This document shows, in pieces, positions 1-9,300 of a stretch of 19,857 nucleotides of DNA. The translations under genes were made by a program, and so were the position numbers. The notes beneath the pieces were generated by a model, which saw only the letters and a list, made by a program, of their open reading frames with translations, was not told the DNA's origin and did not search any database. How positions within the stretch are numbered: the first letter of the stretch is position 1; every line of letters begins with the position of its first letter. Source of the DNA: Cymbomonas tetramitiformis (Eukaryota > Chlorophyta > Pyramimonadophyceae > Pyramimonadales > Pyramimonadaceae); assembly GCA_001247695.2 (NCBI GenBank), contig LGRX02030544.1, positions 1 to 19,857 on the forward strand. Reading direction: 5' to 3'.

Positions 1-43
1 CTTGGGGACACGGGACCATCTTTTATTGCAAATTTTTTGAGAA

Positions 44-1624
44 TTATTGCAGGAGGGTTTGAAGAAAGTCGTTTGATTGTTGCACAGCTTCTGTTTCTAT
101 CATGGCTTCACTGCTCGAGATGTCAACTGTATGCGGGTCAGTGTTTAAGGTGGTGGTGGTGTTTAACAGAAACACGTCTCGCCTATTTTTGGTGTGTTGT
201 CTACAAATTCTTGATAGTTTTTTAAGAAGAGGTTTAATCTTGCCACGGGGAACACCTATCGTGTTGAGGACAGTACCAAAAAGAGGAGGGAGGTATCCCA
301 TGAGTGTGAGAACTTTGGGCCATTTAACGGTGTTTATGAAGGGCTTGGAATTTGCATTGGTGATTGTCGTGTCGTGGTGACCACCATAATAAGGCTCAAT
401 ATCACTCTGATGATAAGGAGGGTCTTGAGTGGGCCATGGGCAAAGCGAAGAAGGAAGTACTTTGACGCTTTCGTTCAGAACTTCATCCCAAATATCAGAG
501 CTGACTCCTGTGTATTCTAGCCTCTTCTTCGTGACTCTGGACTTAGGAAGGACGTTGAGGAACCATCTGGCAATCTTTTTCTGTGTAGGCCTCCGGTCAA
601 AGACTGGTTGAGTATCACTGGGTGCACTGTCTATAGCTATGATAACAACATCCGAAAAGTCATCCTTATAGCATCCACCACCGGGGAGAACGTAGGGGTC
701 ATCACCCGTCCAATAGCCATGTGGGATAAATGGAATAGTGTTATGCGGGAATCTGAAAACAAGTTTAAAACCTTTGTCGAACCATCTTTTTTGGTTTTTG
801 GGAGACAGCGGAAGAATCCATGTTCCTGAAAATCCGGGGACGGTGTTGGCCGCTTTATGTCCCATTTCCAAGGTAGTCATAACCGCCGAAGATTTGCCCT
901 TTTCTTTCCCATCAAAGGGGGGATTTCCATAAACGATTCTGCCGATGCCTGTTATCGGATCAACGTAGGCATCCCAAGCGAGACCATCAAAGCCAATTTT
1001 CCCATGATGGCAGAAGGGCTTGAGGGCTTTTTTCATTCTTGTGGTGGGTATGCATCTTCTCGAGTGAATTCTAGGGTGGGCATTTAGTGGGTTGGAGAAG
1101 AGTTCACAGCCGTTTTTGTCAAGATTCCTGTCATCCACCAAAATATCTAAGAGGCTTCTTCTGATTGCATAGCAGTTTTTAGGATCCCCCGATTCAAACT
1201 TACATGCATTGAGTGCTTCGTGAATATCGTGTGCCCTATTCGAGTACTCCGCAAGTGAGCATGGAATTGCTTTGTCGGAAAGGCGGTGCCAGGCCAAAAG
1301 TTTCCAAAACTCTTTCTTTTGGACATATTGGAGTTCGGGATATTTAATTGTCCCCGTGACATGGTCCACTTCAGGTTTAGCGGTCACAGCAATGGTATTC
1401 TTTTTTGAACTTGATGGTCGGTACATGCTGGCTTCCGGGAGAGCGTGTAAGTATAATTCCTCCTTCATTTCCTGTCTTAGGTCAGCAAGTGGAAAAAGTT
1501 TCGATGGCTCTGTTTTGATGTATGTGGTACCTTTTCCAGGGTTTAGTAGTTTGGGCTTTTCTGAGATTTCTTCAGCAATGATTTTCCTTAGTTCGCCATC
1601 TTGGGTTGTTCTAAGACTATGCAA
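44..1624 (-). CDS. DNA N6-adenine-type methyltransferase domain, C-terminal part of a retroelement polyprotein
   Basis: A 526-aa open frame. Residues about 145-335 look like a Dam-type phage/retroelement amino-methyltransferase. GFDGLAWDAYVDP (211-223) leads into VYGNPPFDGK (231-240), where N234-P-P-F237 is the motif IV (D/N)PP(Y/F) that holds the target amino group in adenine or N4-cytosine methyltransferases. It is followed by a strand-like WILPLSP (269-275) and SDVVIIAIDS (324-333), a pattern seen in that family. The expected role is SAM-dependent methylation of DNA, perhaps the element's own cDNA or the host chromosome. The first Met is probably not the true start: the same frame stays open upstream and supplies the last half of the RNase H zinc motif (CTFEH....C). 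The last 180 residues, with a basic stretch near 480-490, are unrecognised. A diverged copy at 4299-4712 keeps the same motifs. No motif I (SAM-binding) is obvious, so the activity is inferred. Confidence 0.6.
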   Translation of the reverse strand: MHSLRTTQDGELRKIIAEEISEKPKLLNPGKGTTYIKTEPSKLFPLADLRQEMKEELYLHALPEASMYRPSSSKKNTIAVTAKPEVDHVTGTIKYPELQYVQKKEFWKLLAWHRLSDKAIPCSLAEYSNRAHDIHEALNACKFESGDPKNCYAIRRSLLDILVDDRNLDKNGCELFSNPLNAHPRIHSRRCIPTTRMKKALKPFCHHGKIGFDGLAWDAYVDPITGIGRIVYGNPPFDGKEKGKSSAVMTTLEMGHKAANTVPGFSGTWILPLSPKNQKRWFDKGFKLVFRFPHNTIPFIPHGYWTGDDPYVLPGGGCYKDDFSDVVIIAIDSAPSDTQPVFDRRPTQKKIARWFLNVLPKSRVTKKRLEYTGVSSDIWDEVLNESVKVLPSSLCPWPTQDPPYHQSDIEPYYGGHHDTTITNANSKPFINTVKWPKVLTLMGYLPPLFGTVLNTIGVPRGKIKPLLKKLSRICRQHTKNRRDVFLLNTTTTLNTDPHTVDISSSEAMIETEAVQQSNDFLQTLLQ

Positions 1625-2470
1625 ACTATTATTATGTCCTGAGCATTCAAGTTGGATGTGTTCGAAGGTGCATTTTGTACGTCTGTTGGCAGTAGGGGCA
1701 GTTTTCAGTCCCGATTTTCCCCAGTTTAAATAAACGTGCTGGAGAGGCTTGGAGACCCAGGAGTTCTCTGCTTCTAGAAGCGGTGAAAGCTTTAGGTGTT
1801 ATTTTGGAAATATCTTTAGTGGGGGCGGTGTTATTCTCGTTAAGCATTCTCAAGTACTTCCCTTGAGATTGTAGAGTTCTCCAATTATGATAGTGTGATA
1901 GACGTTGAATTCTTCTAATGTGACTACGGATATCGCCTAAAATAGGGACCTCAAAAAAGAATAATGAGAAGGGCAGTTTCTCGGCAGGGTCGTAGCGGGA
2001 GATGTCTGAGCAACCCCCTCTGAATGAGGCTCTTTTAGCAGTACGGTCCACTCTGTCATGCACTTTGTCATTATTGTGACCCCTAATCCATTTAAGGATG
2101 ATTTTACTGTGGTCTCCTTCACTGTAGAAGCCAAGTTCTTCTAACAGTAGGCGAACATTATAATTCAACGTTACGATTTTGAAGATCTCTGGGAAGATAG
2201 CTTCCAGGTCATTATAGCACCTGGACATTATGATCAATAACCAAATGCCCTGTGGGAATCCTATTTTTTCAGTCAATAATCTGGCCGCGATGTAGCGAAT
2301 ATCCAAAAGGGTTACATTCACTAAAATGCGAAAATGCGAAAATGTGCACCAATGTTCGTGCTGCGATGGCTTTGACCTGGCAGGCGAATTCGGAGATCGT
2401 GATTATAACTTTAAAACATACGAAGTGGGGGGGGGGTGTCGCGATGACAACGAGCATCGCATGACTGCGT
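1625..2470 (-). pseudogene. Degenerate RNase H domain with CCHC tail of a non-LTR-type retrotransposon
   Basis: The 224-aa frame at 1647-2321 contains ILKWIRGHNNDKVHDRVDRTAK, here given only as its key parts: W..GH.....DRVDR.AK. This is the C-terminal RNase H signature (W.pGH....N..AD.lAk) with the last catalytic Asp kept. About 95 residues later comes CPYC, and the frame ends at TYKMHL. One frame over, the sequence reads KCTFEHIQLEC, which completes Cys-x2-Cys-x9-His-x4-Cys, so a single-nucleotide change in the AAAA run near 1669 separates this domain from the methyltransferase frame. Upstream (2322-2470), another frame reads ITISEFACQVKAIAARTL, resembling the RNase H strand/helix around the catalytic Glu, so at least two frameshifts are present. 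The domain would remove RNA from the RNA:cDNA hybrid. The copy is dead as it stands. Confidence 0.6.
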
Positions 2471-2482
2471 CGGTTGACCATG

Positions 2483-2574
2483 ATAATGATTAGGTTAAAC
2501 ACGGCCAGTGTCGGCTTTTACAGAATCGTGTCCGTTTTTGCAAAATCCGTCCGTTTTTGCAGTTCTTAACAGTG
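2483..2574. repeat. Left terminal inverted repeat
   Basis: Inverted match to 3724-3815. It begins TAATGATTAGGTTAAACACG and contains CAGTGTCGGCTTTTACAGAA and two 'GTCCGTTTTTGCA' blocks. Two base substitutions and a one-base gap separate the two ends by eye. Confidence 0.85.
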
Positions 2575-2782
2575 TCAACAACAAATATACACTCCGTCCA
2601 AAGACAAATTCGAGCATAACACAAAGCATTTCACACGCACACGCATTCACGCATACACGGCACAATAATATCATATGTGCATAATTCAAATTATGTACTT
2701 CTATGATATTAGATACGTGTCTTTGTATGTTCCATGTTACGGCGACATGCGTTCCTACCGAGAGACCTTGTATCGCTAGCAT

Positions 2783-3675
2783 CTATGAAGCATCATTCCT
2801 CAAAGCAACCTCAAGAGCATCTCCACCATCACTAGGAGCGCTTTCTAGTGCTTCCTGCTTGCGTTCGGCGTAAGCTTTTTTCATTGCTGGATTAGCACTT
2901 AGTTGCACACCCAGTCTTTGCGAAGAGATTTTGGCCTTTGCGCTTCTCTTTCACACACACAATCCAGCGCATGCCGTGAACACCCTCGAGCTCGTAAATG
3001 AGCTTTTCTTCTTGCTTTTTCGCCCACCACATTCGTCGAAGTGGATAGGTACGGTCAGCAAGCCACATGTCTGGCACCAAAAACGCGCAGAAATCTTTGC
3101 AGTGTTCTGCGAAGTACACGATAGCCGCGTCACTCATTCCACTTGTAGGCGGTGCACAAATGACGTTTTGACCCAACACTTTCCAGTTGTCGTGCACACG
3201 AAAGATGTTCATAGGGACCCAGCCCTTCACATTTTTTGCTTTAGTGTCACTATCCACTGTTAAAATAAACTTGAATTCGGCCTTTCCGAAACGACTTTCT
3301 AAAACTGGTTTCAAGTTTAGATTTATCTCGGAACCCGCGGCAAACAAGTCGACAAATGTTCGGCTTTTGATCTTCTTTTCGTGCATTAAGTTCGTCGGAT
3401 TAAAGCTGTCTACGAGTAAAGCCACTTGTACTTTTGGAACAACAGTGCGCTTTATCCGCGTGAACATCATCAAATATTTTCCGTGTCCATTCTTTGTTTA
3501 TTGGCTTGATGGCGGGGAGGTATTCAACTTCCACGCACTCATGAAAGGCGGATGGGCTATTCATGAAACTCGCTTCATGAGAATCACGAGTCCGTCGTTG
3601 GGATCGCTGTGAAGTTTGCAAAGCCATCATCTCAGCGTCATTCAAGTTTTCGTGCTTAAACTTGCGCTTAGGCAT
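2783..3675 (-). pseudogene. Broken gene with class I SAM-methyltransferase-like motifs, cargo of the TIR element
   Basis: From a Met at 3675 (MPKRKFKHENLNDAEMM) the reading continues in three frames to a stop at 2783, giving about 297 codons. Frame changes fall near 3440 and 2920. The middle frame holds TFVDLFAAGSEI (like motif I, DLFaGsG), FILTVDSDTKAK (like the acidic motif II) and NVICAPPTSGMSDAA about 30 residues on (like motif IV, sPPC..fS.A of Dcm-type enzymes, but with Thr in place of the catalytic Cys). The order and spacing suit a class I SAM-dependent methyltransferase. The C-terminal frame reads LGVQLSANPAMKKAYAERKQ. The role is unknown. The family assignment is tentative and rests on three short motifs; the Thr would remove C5-methyltransferase chemistry unless the domain is amino-type. 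It shows no resemblance to the NPPF enzyme next door beyond the general fold. Confidence 0.4.
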
Positions 3676-3723
3676 ATCGTGCGTATCGCGGTTGGAAAGT
3701 TGCAAGTTGAAAAAAACACACAC

Positions 3724-3815
3724 CACTGTTAAGAACTGCAAAAACGGACAGGAATTGCAAAAACGGACACGATTCTGTAAAAGCCGACACTGGCCGTGTT
3801 TAACCTAATCATTAT
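3724..3815. repeat. Right terminal inverted repeat
   Basis: Reverse complement of 2483-2574. The outer flank GCCATGA repeats the CCATGA found just outside the left end, supporting insertion by a target-duplicating transposase. Confidence 0.85.
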
Positions 3816-3822
3816 GCCATGA

Positions 3823-3975
3823 CACCATTCGGGTGTCATCGTCATCGTCATAGATTATGGGGTGAGGAGCGATTTTGGCCGTAGCAAATGTTTTGATCGG
3901 ACTGCCACAATGTGCCACGTATTCATCCGCGTTGAATATCGGGAAACGGCAGATCCCAAATCTAAATTATATGCA
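3823..3975 (-). pseudogene. Possible upstream coding remnant of the interrupted retroelement
   Basis: On the minus strand, just beyond the TIR element, an open stretch reads CRFPIFNADEYVAHCG and then IAPHPIIYDDDDDTRMVSW up to the insertion point. The PIIYDDDDD part sits where an RNase H first strand (iyTDGS) would be expected relative to the ITISEF segment on the other side of the insertion. This is a suggestion only; it is short, and GAT/GAC repeats contribute to the acidic run. Confidence 0.25.
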
Positions 3976-4298
3976 ATTATGTCATAAATAATTCAGAATA
4001 CCCGGCGCGTTACGGGTTACAACAGTGTGAATTTTATGAACCACTTTCGTGCACCACTTTCGTGAGGTGGCCTCACCAAAGTGGTTCACAGGTCCTGAGC
4101 ACTGTATGGGGGTCCAGCTTCTCCTAGTATCACCCCTTGCTGCGTGTGTCACTGGTCGTGTGTCACCGTCTGACACCGACCTGCTAGAAAGCTCACTGCC
4201 GTAACCTTTCTAACAGTTCAGCTATCATCCGGTTTCTCCAGCACTGTTTTTCTGTGTTCCTGCTGCAGTGAAATAGCTATATATATATATATATATAT
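3976..4298. repeat. Non-coding segment with a hairpin and a (TA)n tract
   Basis: No supported gene. GAACCACTTT (4038-4047) pairs with AAAGTGGTTC (4078-4087), enclosing a second CCACTTTCGTG copy and the near-palindrome GTGAGGTGGCCTCAC. A (TA)n microsatellite runs from 4278 to 4298 and abuts the methyltransferase copy 2. The segment is probably a piece of another repeat, but no ends are visible. Confidence 0.5.
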
Positions 4299-4712
4299 TC
4301 ACACAATTATATATCTATTTTCACCTGTTTCATCAGTTTTTGCTGCACGGTGGCCGAATTCTAAGGTAGCTATGACCGCTGAGTTTGAGAATCTTTCCTT
4401 GCCGTCAAACGGGGGGTTTCCATAAACATTCCTAACCATATTAATGATAGGGTTGACGTAGGCATCATATGCAAGTCCATCGAAACCGATCGTGCCATTT
4501 GCACACAAGGGCCGAAGGGCGGCTCTCATCTGGTCTGAAGGAATGCATCTTCTCGAATGGATCCTAGGGTGTGAGTTCAGTGGGTTACAACACAGTTCAC
4601 ATCCATTCTCGTTTAGTCCACGGTCGTCAATGATGATGTCAAGAAGGCTTCTTCGAATGGCGTAGCAGTTTTTGGGGTCACCCGACTCATCTCTACACGC
4701 TTTACGTGTTGT
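4299..4712 (-). pseudogene. Second, diverged copy of the NPPF methyltransferase domain (central part)
   Basis: From ESGDPKNCYAIRRSLLDI to SAVIATLEFGHRAA the frame aligns with residues 145-259 of the 44-1624 protein at roughly 70% identity by eye over about 115 residues. Conserved blocks include NPLNSHPRIHSRRCIP, IGFDGLAYDAYV and VYGNPPFDGKE, so the presumed catalytic motif is intact. The copy stops at a (TA)n tract at its 3' side and is cut at its 5' side by the element at 4719-5777. The N-terminal Met codon of the open frame belongs to that inserted element, not to the gene. Homology resumes past the insertion (see 5784-5850). The fragment is too short to act. Confidence 0.7.
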
Positions 4713-4736
4713 ATGAATGGCTACTGCCCCGAGCTT

Positions 4737-4957
4737 GGGTCCTATCACAAGGACCCACGCATAATGCTCGTACCATGCATAATAATTGAATATAGTTATA
4801 GTTTGACCGCTTTCGTCGAGTATTTATGAGCCCAATTAATTCAATTTTAAGTGAGAATGCATAGTGATTGCATTTATGTCCTTGGTTGCGGCGGTTACTT
4901 TGGATATGTGTTTCCCCTCAAAAATAATTAAAATGGCGGGTCCTTTCACAAGGACCC
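4737..4957. repeat. Two GGGTCC...GGACCC palindromes at the left of the 1,059-bp element
   Basis: GGGTCCTATCACAAGGACCC at 4737-4756 and GGGTCCTTTCACAAGGACCC at 4938-4957. Each can form a 6-bp stem with an 8-nt loop. They mirror the pair at 5716-5764 and probably bind the mobilising transposase or form the terminal hairpin structure. Confidence 0.7.
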
Positions 4958-5715
4958 ATTTTTCATTTGCTTGCTCGAAGGTGCTATGAAAATTGCAGGT
5001 CCTGTGTTATCAAGTTCTCGAGCTGCTCTTTCTGCAGTGTCTTGTCAAAACTTTCATCCGAGGTCATCTTGACCCTCAAAATATCGGTTGAAGCAGCAAA
5101 AATGACCCAACTTAAAAATTACACTAAATCGACTGCCCAAAATGTCGCCTTTCGTCTTGTATGACTGTGCATATGCACCATGTTATGGTCCATTCTGGGT
5201 ATATAGAGGGCTTAAAAATTACGTTAGTGTGTATATATGAAGACTGCAATGCGGCGATAGCTTGCAGGCGTCATGTGCGCAGTCAATGTCACATCTCCAA
5301 CATTGTTCCATGCCAAAATTAGCCCATATATTTCCTAATATTTGCCTAGGAAATGGCGGGATATGTGGATTGTGACACCTATAACGGCGTGAAATGGGAT
5401 GCCACCGGGCACAAACATCCACCGATCATCGGCCATGGTATGTGCCACCAATATTGCATAGCGTCGGCGCCGTGTGCTTCAAAATTCCGTTTGTGAAAAA
5501 ATCAAGAGCTACATACCTCGTTTTCAAACATTTGAAAAACTACAACGTTGAAAATTTCAGGGTTACTAGCAGTTATGCTCCCAATAGACGCACGCCACAT
5601 CGGATATATGTCAAGCAGCCATAGGATAAGTTAGTTTGGGTCATAATTAGTCTACCTTATTGGTGGTTGCCTCAATTTATCTCAAGAAGATGATTTTAAA
5701 AAATCGTGAAAAAGT

Positions 5716-5764
5716 GGTCCTTGTGAAAGGACCCAACGCAATTTGGGTCCTATGATAAGGACCC
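5716..5764. repeat. Two GGTCC...GGACC palindromes at the right of the 1,059-bp element
   Basis: GGTCCTTGTGAAAGGACCC (5716-5734) is the inverted form of 4938-4957, including its loop. GGGTCCTATGATAAGGACCC (5745-5764) corresponds to the outer left palindrome. Both lie within about 60 bp of the right end. Confidence 0.7.
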
Positions 5765-5783
5765 CGGGGCAGTAGCCATGAAT

Positions 5784-5850
5784 GTCGTGTGCACGTGTGG
5801 CATATCGTGAGAGCGGTAACGGAAACTCTTTCTTTGAGAGATAGTGCTAC
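5784..5850 (-). pseudogene. Upstream remnant of methyltransferase copy 2, beyond the insertion
   Basis: Read on the minus strand this gives HYLSKKEFPLPLSRYATR followed by AHDIH, which lines up with HRLSDKAIPCSLAEYSNR and AHDIH (residues 113-135) of the 44-1624 protein. The Trp codon just before it has become TAG. It shows that the 1,059-bp element interrupted an older methyltransferase copy. Further upstream the similarity fades before the hAT insertion at 5922. Confidence 0.55.
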
Positions 5851-5991
5851 GACAAGATCTATAGATCTTATCATAATATGTGTATCGCAATAGCCAAATA
5901 TCTTCACAACCTAGCCGCCAACCCGCGACCAAGGGTCGGTATCGCGATTTTTTAAACTTATCAAATAACAATGAATAACTCTGTTTTTATC

Positions 5992-6160
5992 ATCGAACGA
6001 CAACGATAACTTTTCTAACTTATCGGACGACACCGACAATTTTGTGAACTTATCGAACGACAACGACAATTTTTGTGAACTTATCGAACGACAACGACAA
6101 TTTTTGTGAACTTATCGGACGATGGCGATAGTTTTGTGAACCTATCGATCGATAATGACA
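5992..6160 (+). repeat. Left subterminal ~30-bp repeat array of the hAT element
   Basis: Five to six imperfect copies of a unit like TTATCGAACGACAACGACAA followed by TTTTGTGAAC, period about 30 bp. Probably transposase binding sites. The orientation is the same as in the right array (9861-10050), not inverted. Confidence 0.8.
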
Positions 6161-6218
6161 AGCGAAACGAACTAATCGAGCGATATGAATAACAGATTTG
6201 CCTCCCAAATATCGTGAT

Positions 6219-6237
6219 AACTATCGATAGTTCGATA
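6219..6237. repeat. Internal inverted copy of right-end TIR sequence
   Basis: TATCGATAGTTCGATA (6222-6237) is the exact reverse complement of 10074-10089 beside the right end, and overlaps the 14-bp palindrome AACTATCGATAGTT (6219-6232). Possibly a second transposase-contact site between the left array and the gene. Confidence 0.6.
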
Positions 6238-6336
6238 CCACACTGCCAAGACCCAAGAGCACAATAACTGCTAATGCAATTGACAGACACAAAAATAGGT
6301 GGCAGGCACAACAAGCATACACATACATAACATCAC

Positions 6337-9300
6337 TTACTTAGTGTTGATGGATGCCATAAGAGAATGCTGAAGAGTCCCTTCCTTCACTGACTTACGC
6401 AGATCTGAGTGCATCTGCCCGCAGGCGCTAAATGTTCTCTCCACGCCTGCAGTGCTAGCAGGTGCCGCAAGGAACCGCCTCGCCATGCGCGCCATGTTCG
6501 GCAGCTCAGTGGAGCTCCCTCGCCACCACTCCAAGATATCTAAGTTCCCATCACAAGCAGGAAGGCTCAAGTACTTCTTGAATTCATCTTCAACTTCAGT
6601 GGAAGGCGCGGCGGATGCTGATGAAACAAGATTGTCCTCATCGTCATCACTATCTTCTAAAAAGCTAACTAGGTTGCTCTTCTGCTCAATATGCTCAAGG
6701 GCTGGCGAAGGGACCGCAAGAGGGGTGTCAGACTCTTTAGGCATCCAGTCAGCCTCGTACGCAGAGCGTTCCAAGTGAATGATGTGAGATCTGGTCAAAG
6801 TACCTGACCGCCAGCCCTCCAACATTTTGAACTCCAAGTTTTTGTACCGCGGATCGAGGAAGGTGGAGACAGCAAAATCTTCCAGCTTGCAAGCTAGGAG
6901 ATCCTTGAAGAACCTGGCACCCATCACAATTGCAACACCAAATTTAATCACACAAAGATATCTGCCGTTCTGCCCAACACCAGGTTTATGCACCGCGTGA
7001 ATAGCTACAAAAACGACAATTTATCGGAGTGTGCACCTTTGTTCAATGGCCTCAAGCAGGTTTTGTCTTGCCTCTTGCACACTTATGTTCTCGATTTTCC
7101 TGACTACCTTATTGTACTTCACTTTGCTCTCGGCCTTGAGCTTGTGGATCAAACCCCCCACCACCGGCAAAACAAAACCCGAAGTTGGCGAAGAAGTGGT
7201 CTGCAAAAGGTCCACTGCCTTGGTAGTCAGGTCCAATATGTACAAGGACTCTTTGACTATGTCCCATTCATACAGGTCCATCTTATGGTCGCGGTAACGA
7301 CTTCCGTCCGGATTATCCACCGATGTCGCCGCCCTTTTGGGGTGCTCCACATCGCAAAGCTGAACCGCTTCCTATGTAAGACACGCACACTATCAAAACA
7401 CTCTTCTAGCAACACATACAATTATTCGTCTCAATCATCAGTATAAATATATATACTGTATGTATACAAGGCACACAACAAAAATACAAGCCACACAAAA
7501 TCCCGGAGTTGTAATGGGTGCACACCTGATTCTCTACGAACCAATTGGCCTGATTACGCGCTCCCTTCCACCCACTGCGTGTGGCGTTATCTTGAGGTGG
7601 GGAAGTTCGTGAAAGTCCGTACTTGTCTTGGCAATCATGCAGTAGCTTTCGGCCGATCACTGAATGGTTGAAGTGCGTGGTCATACCACGCAGCTTCGTG
7701 AACGCCTCCTTCACACCGTCCGATGTCAAAAACACAAGGACGCGGAGGGCAAGCAGGTGACAGTTGCACTCATGTCCGTCGAAGCACCCCCAACCCGAAA
7801 TCATGTTGGAAGCACTATCCGATGTGGTAGAGTGAACAAAGTCCTTCACAGTGTCCACTGTGATGGAAGTTTCACCGCTATCAGCACTGCCAAGTTGATC
7901 CAGAGTGTACTCACCAACCCCCATGTCTGCTAAGCTTTCCTTCGTGGAACGCTCGATTTCCAAGCCCGTGTGACGAACTTCGCTAAAAGGTACCGCGGAA
8001 AGCAACTTCTCGTGAAGCATCATGTCCTTGTCGATCCAATACACCAGGATTCCGAAGATGGCAATGCCACCTTCGGACCACAAATCACCAGCGATGGAGG
8101 GCATGATACCCTCCCCCAAAAGTGCCGCAAGATAGAACTTCACCTTGTTCTTCCCCTCAACGGACAACTCCAAAATGTACTGCGTGACCAACTTGTAGGT
8201 GGGAGGGACATAGCTACCATGGAAGATGAACTCGAAGATATCACGAAGCTCGCGGTCAGATTCTCCGATGCTGAGAGGCCTTTTATTCCGAACGATCCAG
8301 AGGGCAAACTGCATACACAAACAAACATCAATACCGAAATAAATATTCTAGGAGCGAATACCAACATAATGTCTTCGCTATGTTGACTATGATAAAATCA
8401 TAGTCAGTCATAGTCAATGAAAAAGGGCAAAAAAAAAAGAAAAGCCATCAACCAAGCGTATCACTCGACTCAGGTGGTCAACCTACATTCAAGCATATGC
8501 GACACAATGCCATAGTATTTGAGAGTCGCACGTCCATTTTCAATTTTCAATCATATTCACTGCCACGCAGAGGTCATGAGAAAATACCGACATAAGAAAA
8601 TCTATAGAGAGTGAAGGAAGGAGGTGGGGGGGAGAGGGGAGGGGGGAGGCACCTTCTTATGCAACTCGTCACGTTTTTCGTCGGAAATAGGTGGCAACAT
8701 CGCCTCTATGGTCCCAACTTTGGCGGCGTTGACGCCCCGAGTCTCCTCGGTAGTTGCAGAGTCGGCAGACTCAGCCTCGACCATCTTGCAATACAAGTCC
8801 TTGTGTATGTGCGCAAGATGAGAGCGTAGGTTGGAAGTGTTCCCACTCCACGTAGGCGAAGAATCCGCTCCACATACTTTGCAGCACAGCGCGAGGACCT
8901 TCTCGGGCTGCTCAGGACACAGGCGAACTTTGTAGAATGCCCAACACGCTGCTTTGCGTTTCCCCCCCTTGCCCTCCACCCAGTTCTCGTCCAGTGTGCT
9001 GGCATCTTCATCTGTGAATTTATATACACAACGAAAGACCGGAATGCAGTGAGAACGTGGGCCGAAGACAACGAAGTTCAAACGCAAGAAAACACAACGA
9101 AGAACGAACGAACGAAGAAGCACAACGGGCGAAATGTGTAACACACGCACTTCCAGATGTACCTGAAGCACTTTGTTGTTCTGAAGGGGTCTTCCGTTTT
9201 TTGTTGGCCCTATTATTCTGCGCATCAACCCGGGATCGTTCTTCCTTGTCCTTGCGGAAAGCTGCTATCTCCTGTTCGTGTCCGGCGAGATTCTCGATGG

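Larger units (their letters stand above)
2484..3816. mobile_element. 1.33-kb DNA element with ~92-bp terminal inverted repeats, inserted in the retroelement RNase H
   Basis: The left (2483-2574) and right (3724-3815) ends are inverted copies about 92 bp long that differ at only a few positions, so the insertion is fairly young. Each end holds two 'GTCCGTTTTTGCA' blocks. A candidate 6-bp target duplication CCATGA lies at 2478-2483 and 3817-3822; with that choice the right end has two extra bases, so the exact border is uncertain. The inside carries a broken methyltransferase-like gene on the minus strand. The superfamily is not recognised: the TSD length and long TIRs are compatible with several cut-and-paste groups, and no DDE transposase is encoded. 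Confidence 0.75.
1..3975 (-). mobile_element. 5'-truncated non-LTR-type retroelement with RNase H and methyltransferase, interrupted by a TIR element
   Basis: On the minus strand, a degraded RNase H domain ending in a CCHC zinc motif is followed directly by a 526-aa frame with an NPPF methyltransferase motif. RNase H followed by a CCHC tail is the usual C-terminal layout of many non-LTR retrotransposons (Jockey/I-like). The fingers/palm part of a reverse transcriptase is not visible, so the copy is 5'-truncated. The 3' end lies beyond base 1. An inverted-repeat DNA element (2484-3816) sits inside the RNase H region, and a weakly coding stretch resumes on its far side up to about 3975. Class assignment is by motif only. 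A DIRS-like origin was considered, because those elements also carry Dam-like methyltransferases, but the CCHC-tailed RNase H argues for non-LTR. Confidence 0.6.
4719..5777. mobile_element. 1,059-bp non-coding inverted-repeat element inserted in methyltransferase copy 2
   Basis: The ends are perfect 13-bp inverted repeats GGCTACTGCCCCG (4719-4731) and CGGGGCAGTAGCC (5765-5777), flanked by the direct duplication ATGAAT (4713-4718 and 5778-5783). Just inside each end lie 20-bp palindromes of the form GGGTCC-N8-GGACCC. Methyltransferase homology is present on both outer sides, which independently fixes the borders. No coding frame of note is inside; the small ORFs show no recognisable domain. 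It is non-autonomous, and the superfamily is unknown (6-bp duplication). Confidence 0.75.

Noticed and set aside
102..1733. Plus-strand ORFs across the left end (92, 60, 73, 76 and 153 aa)
   Set aside because: All overlap the minus-strand methyltransferase/RNase H frames, which carry the recognisable motifs.
2484..3816. Assigning the TIR element to hAT because its ends contain CAGTGTCGG
   Set aside because: The inverted repeat extends about 24 bases outside CAGTG, and the flanking duplication is 6 bp at best, not 8.
4967..5624. Small ORFs (65, 67 and 76 aa) inside the 1,059-bp element
   Set aside because: No motif, no codon pattern, and no relation to each other; consistent with a non-coding MITE-like interior.
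5992..6160. CRISPR-like short repeats
   Set aside because: The ~30-bp units are contiguous without unique spacers, imperfect, and sit symmetrically inside a hAT transposon in a eukaryotic sequence.
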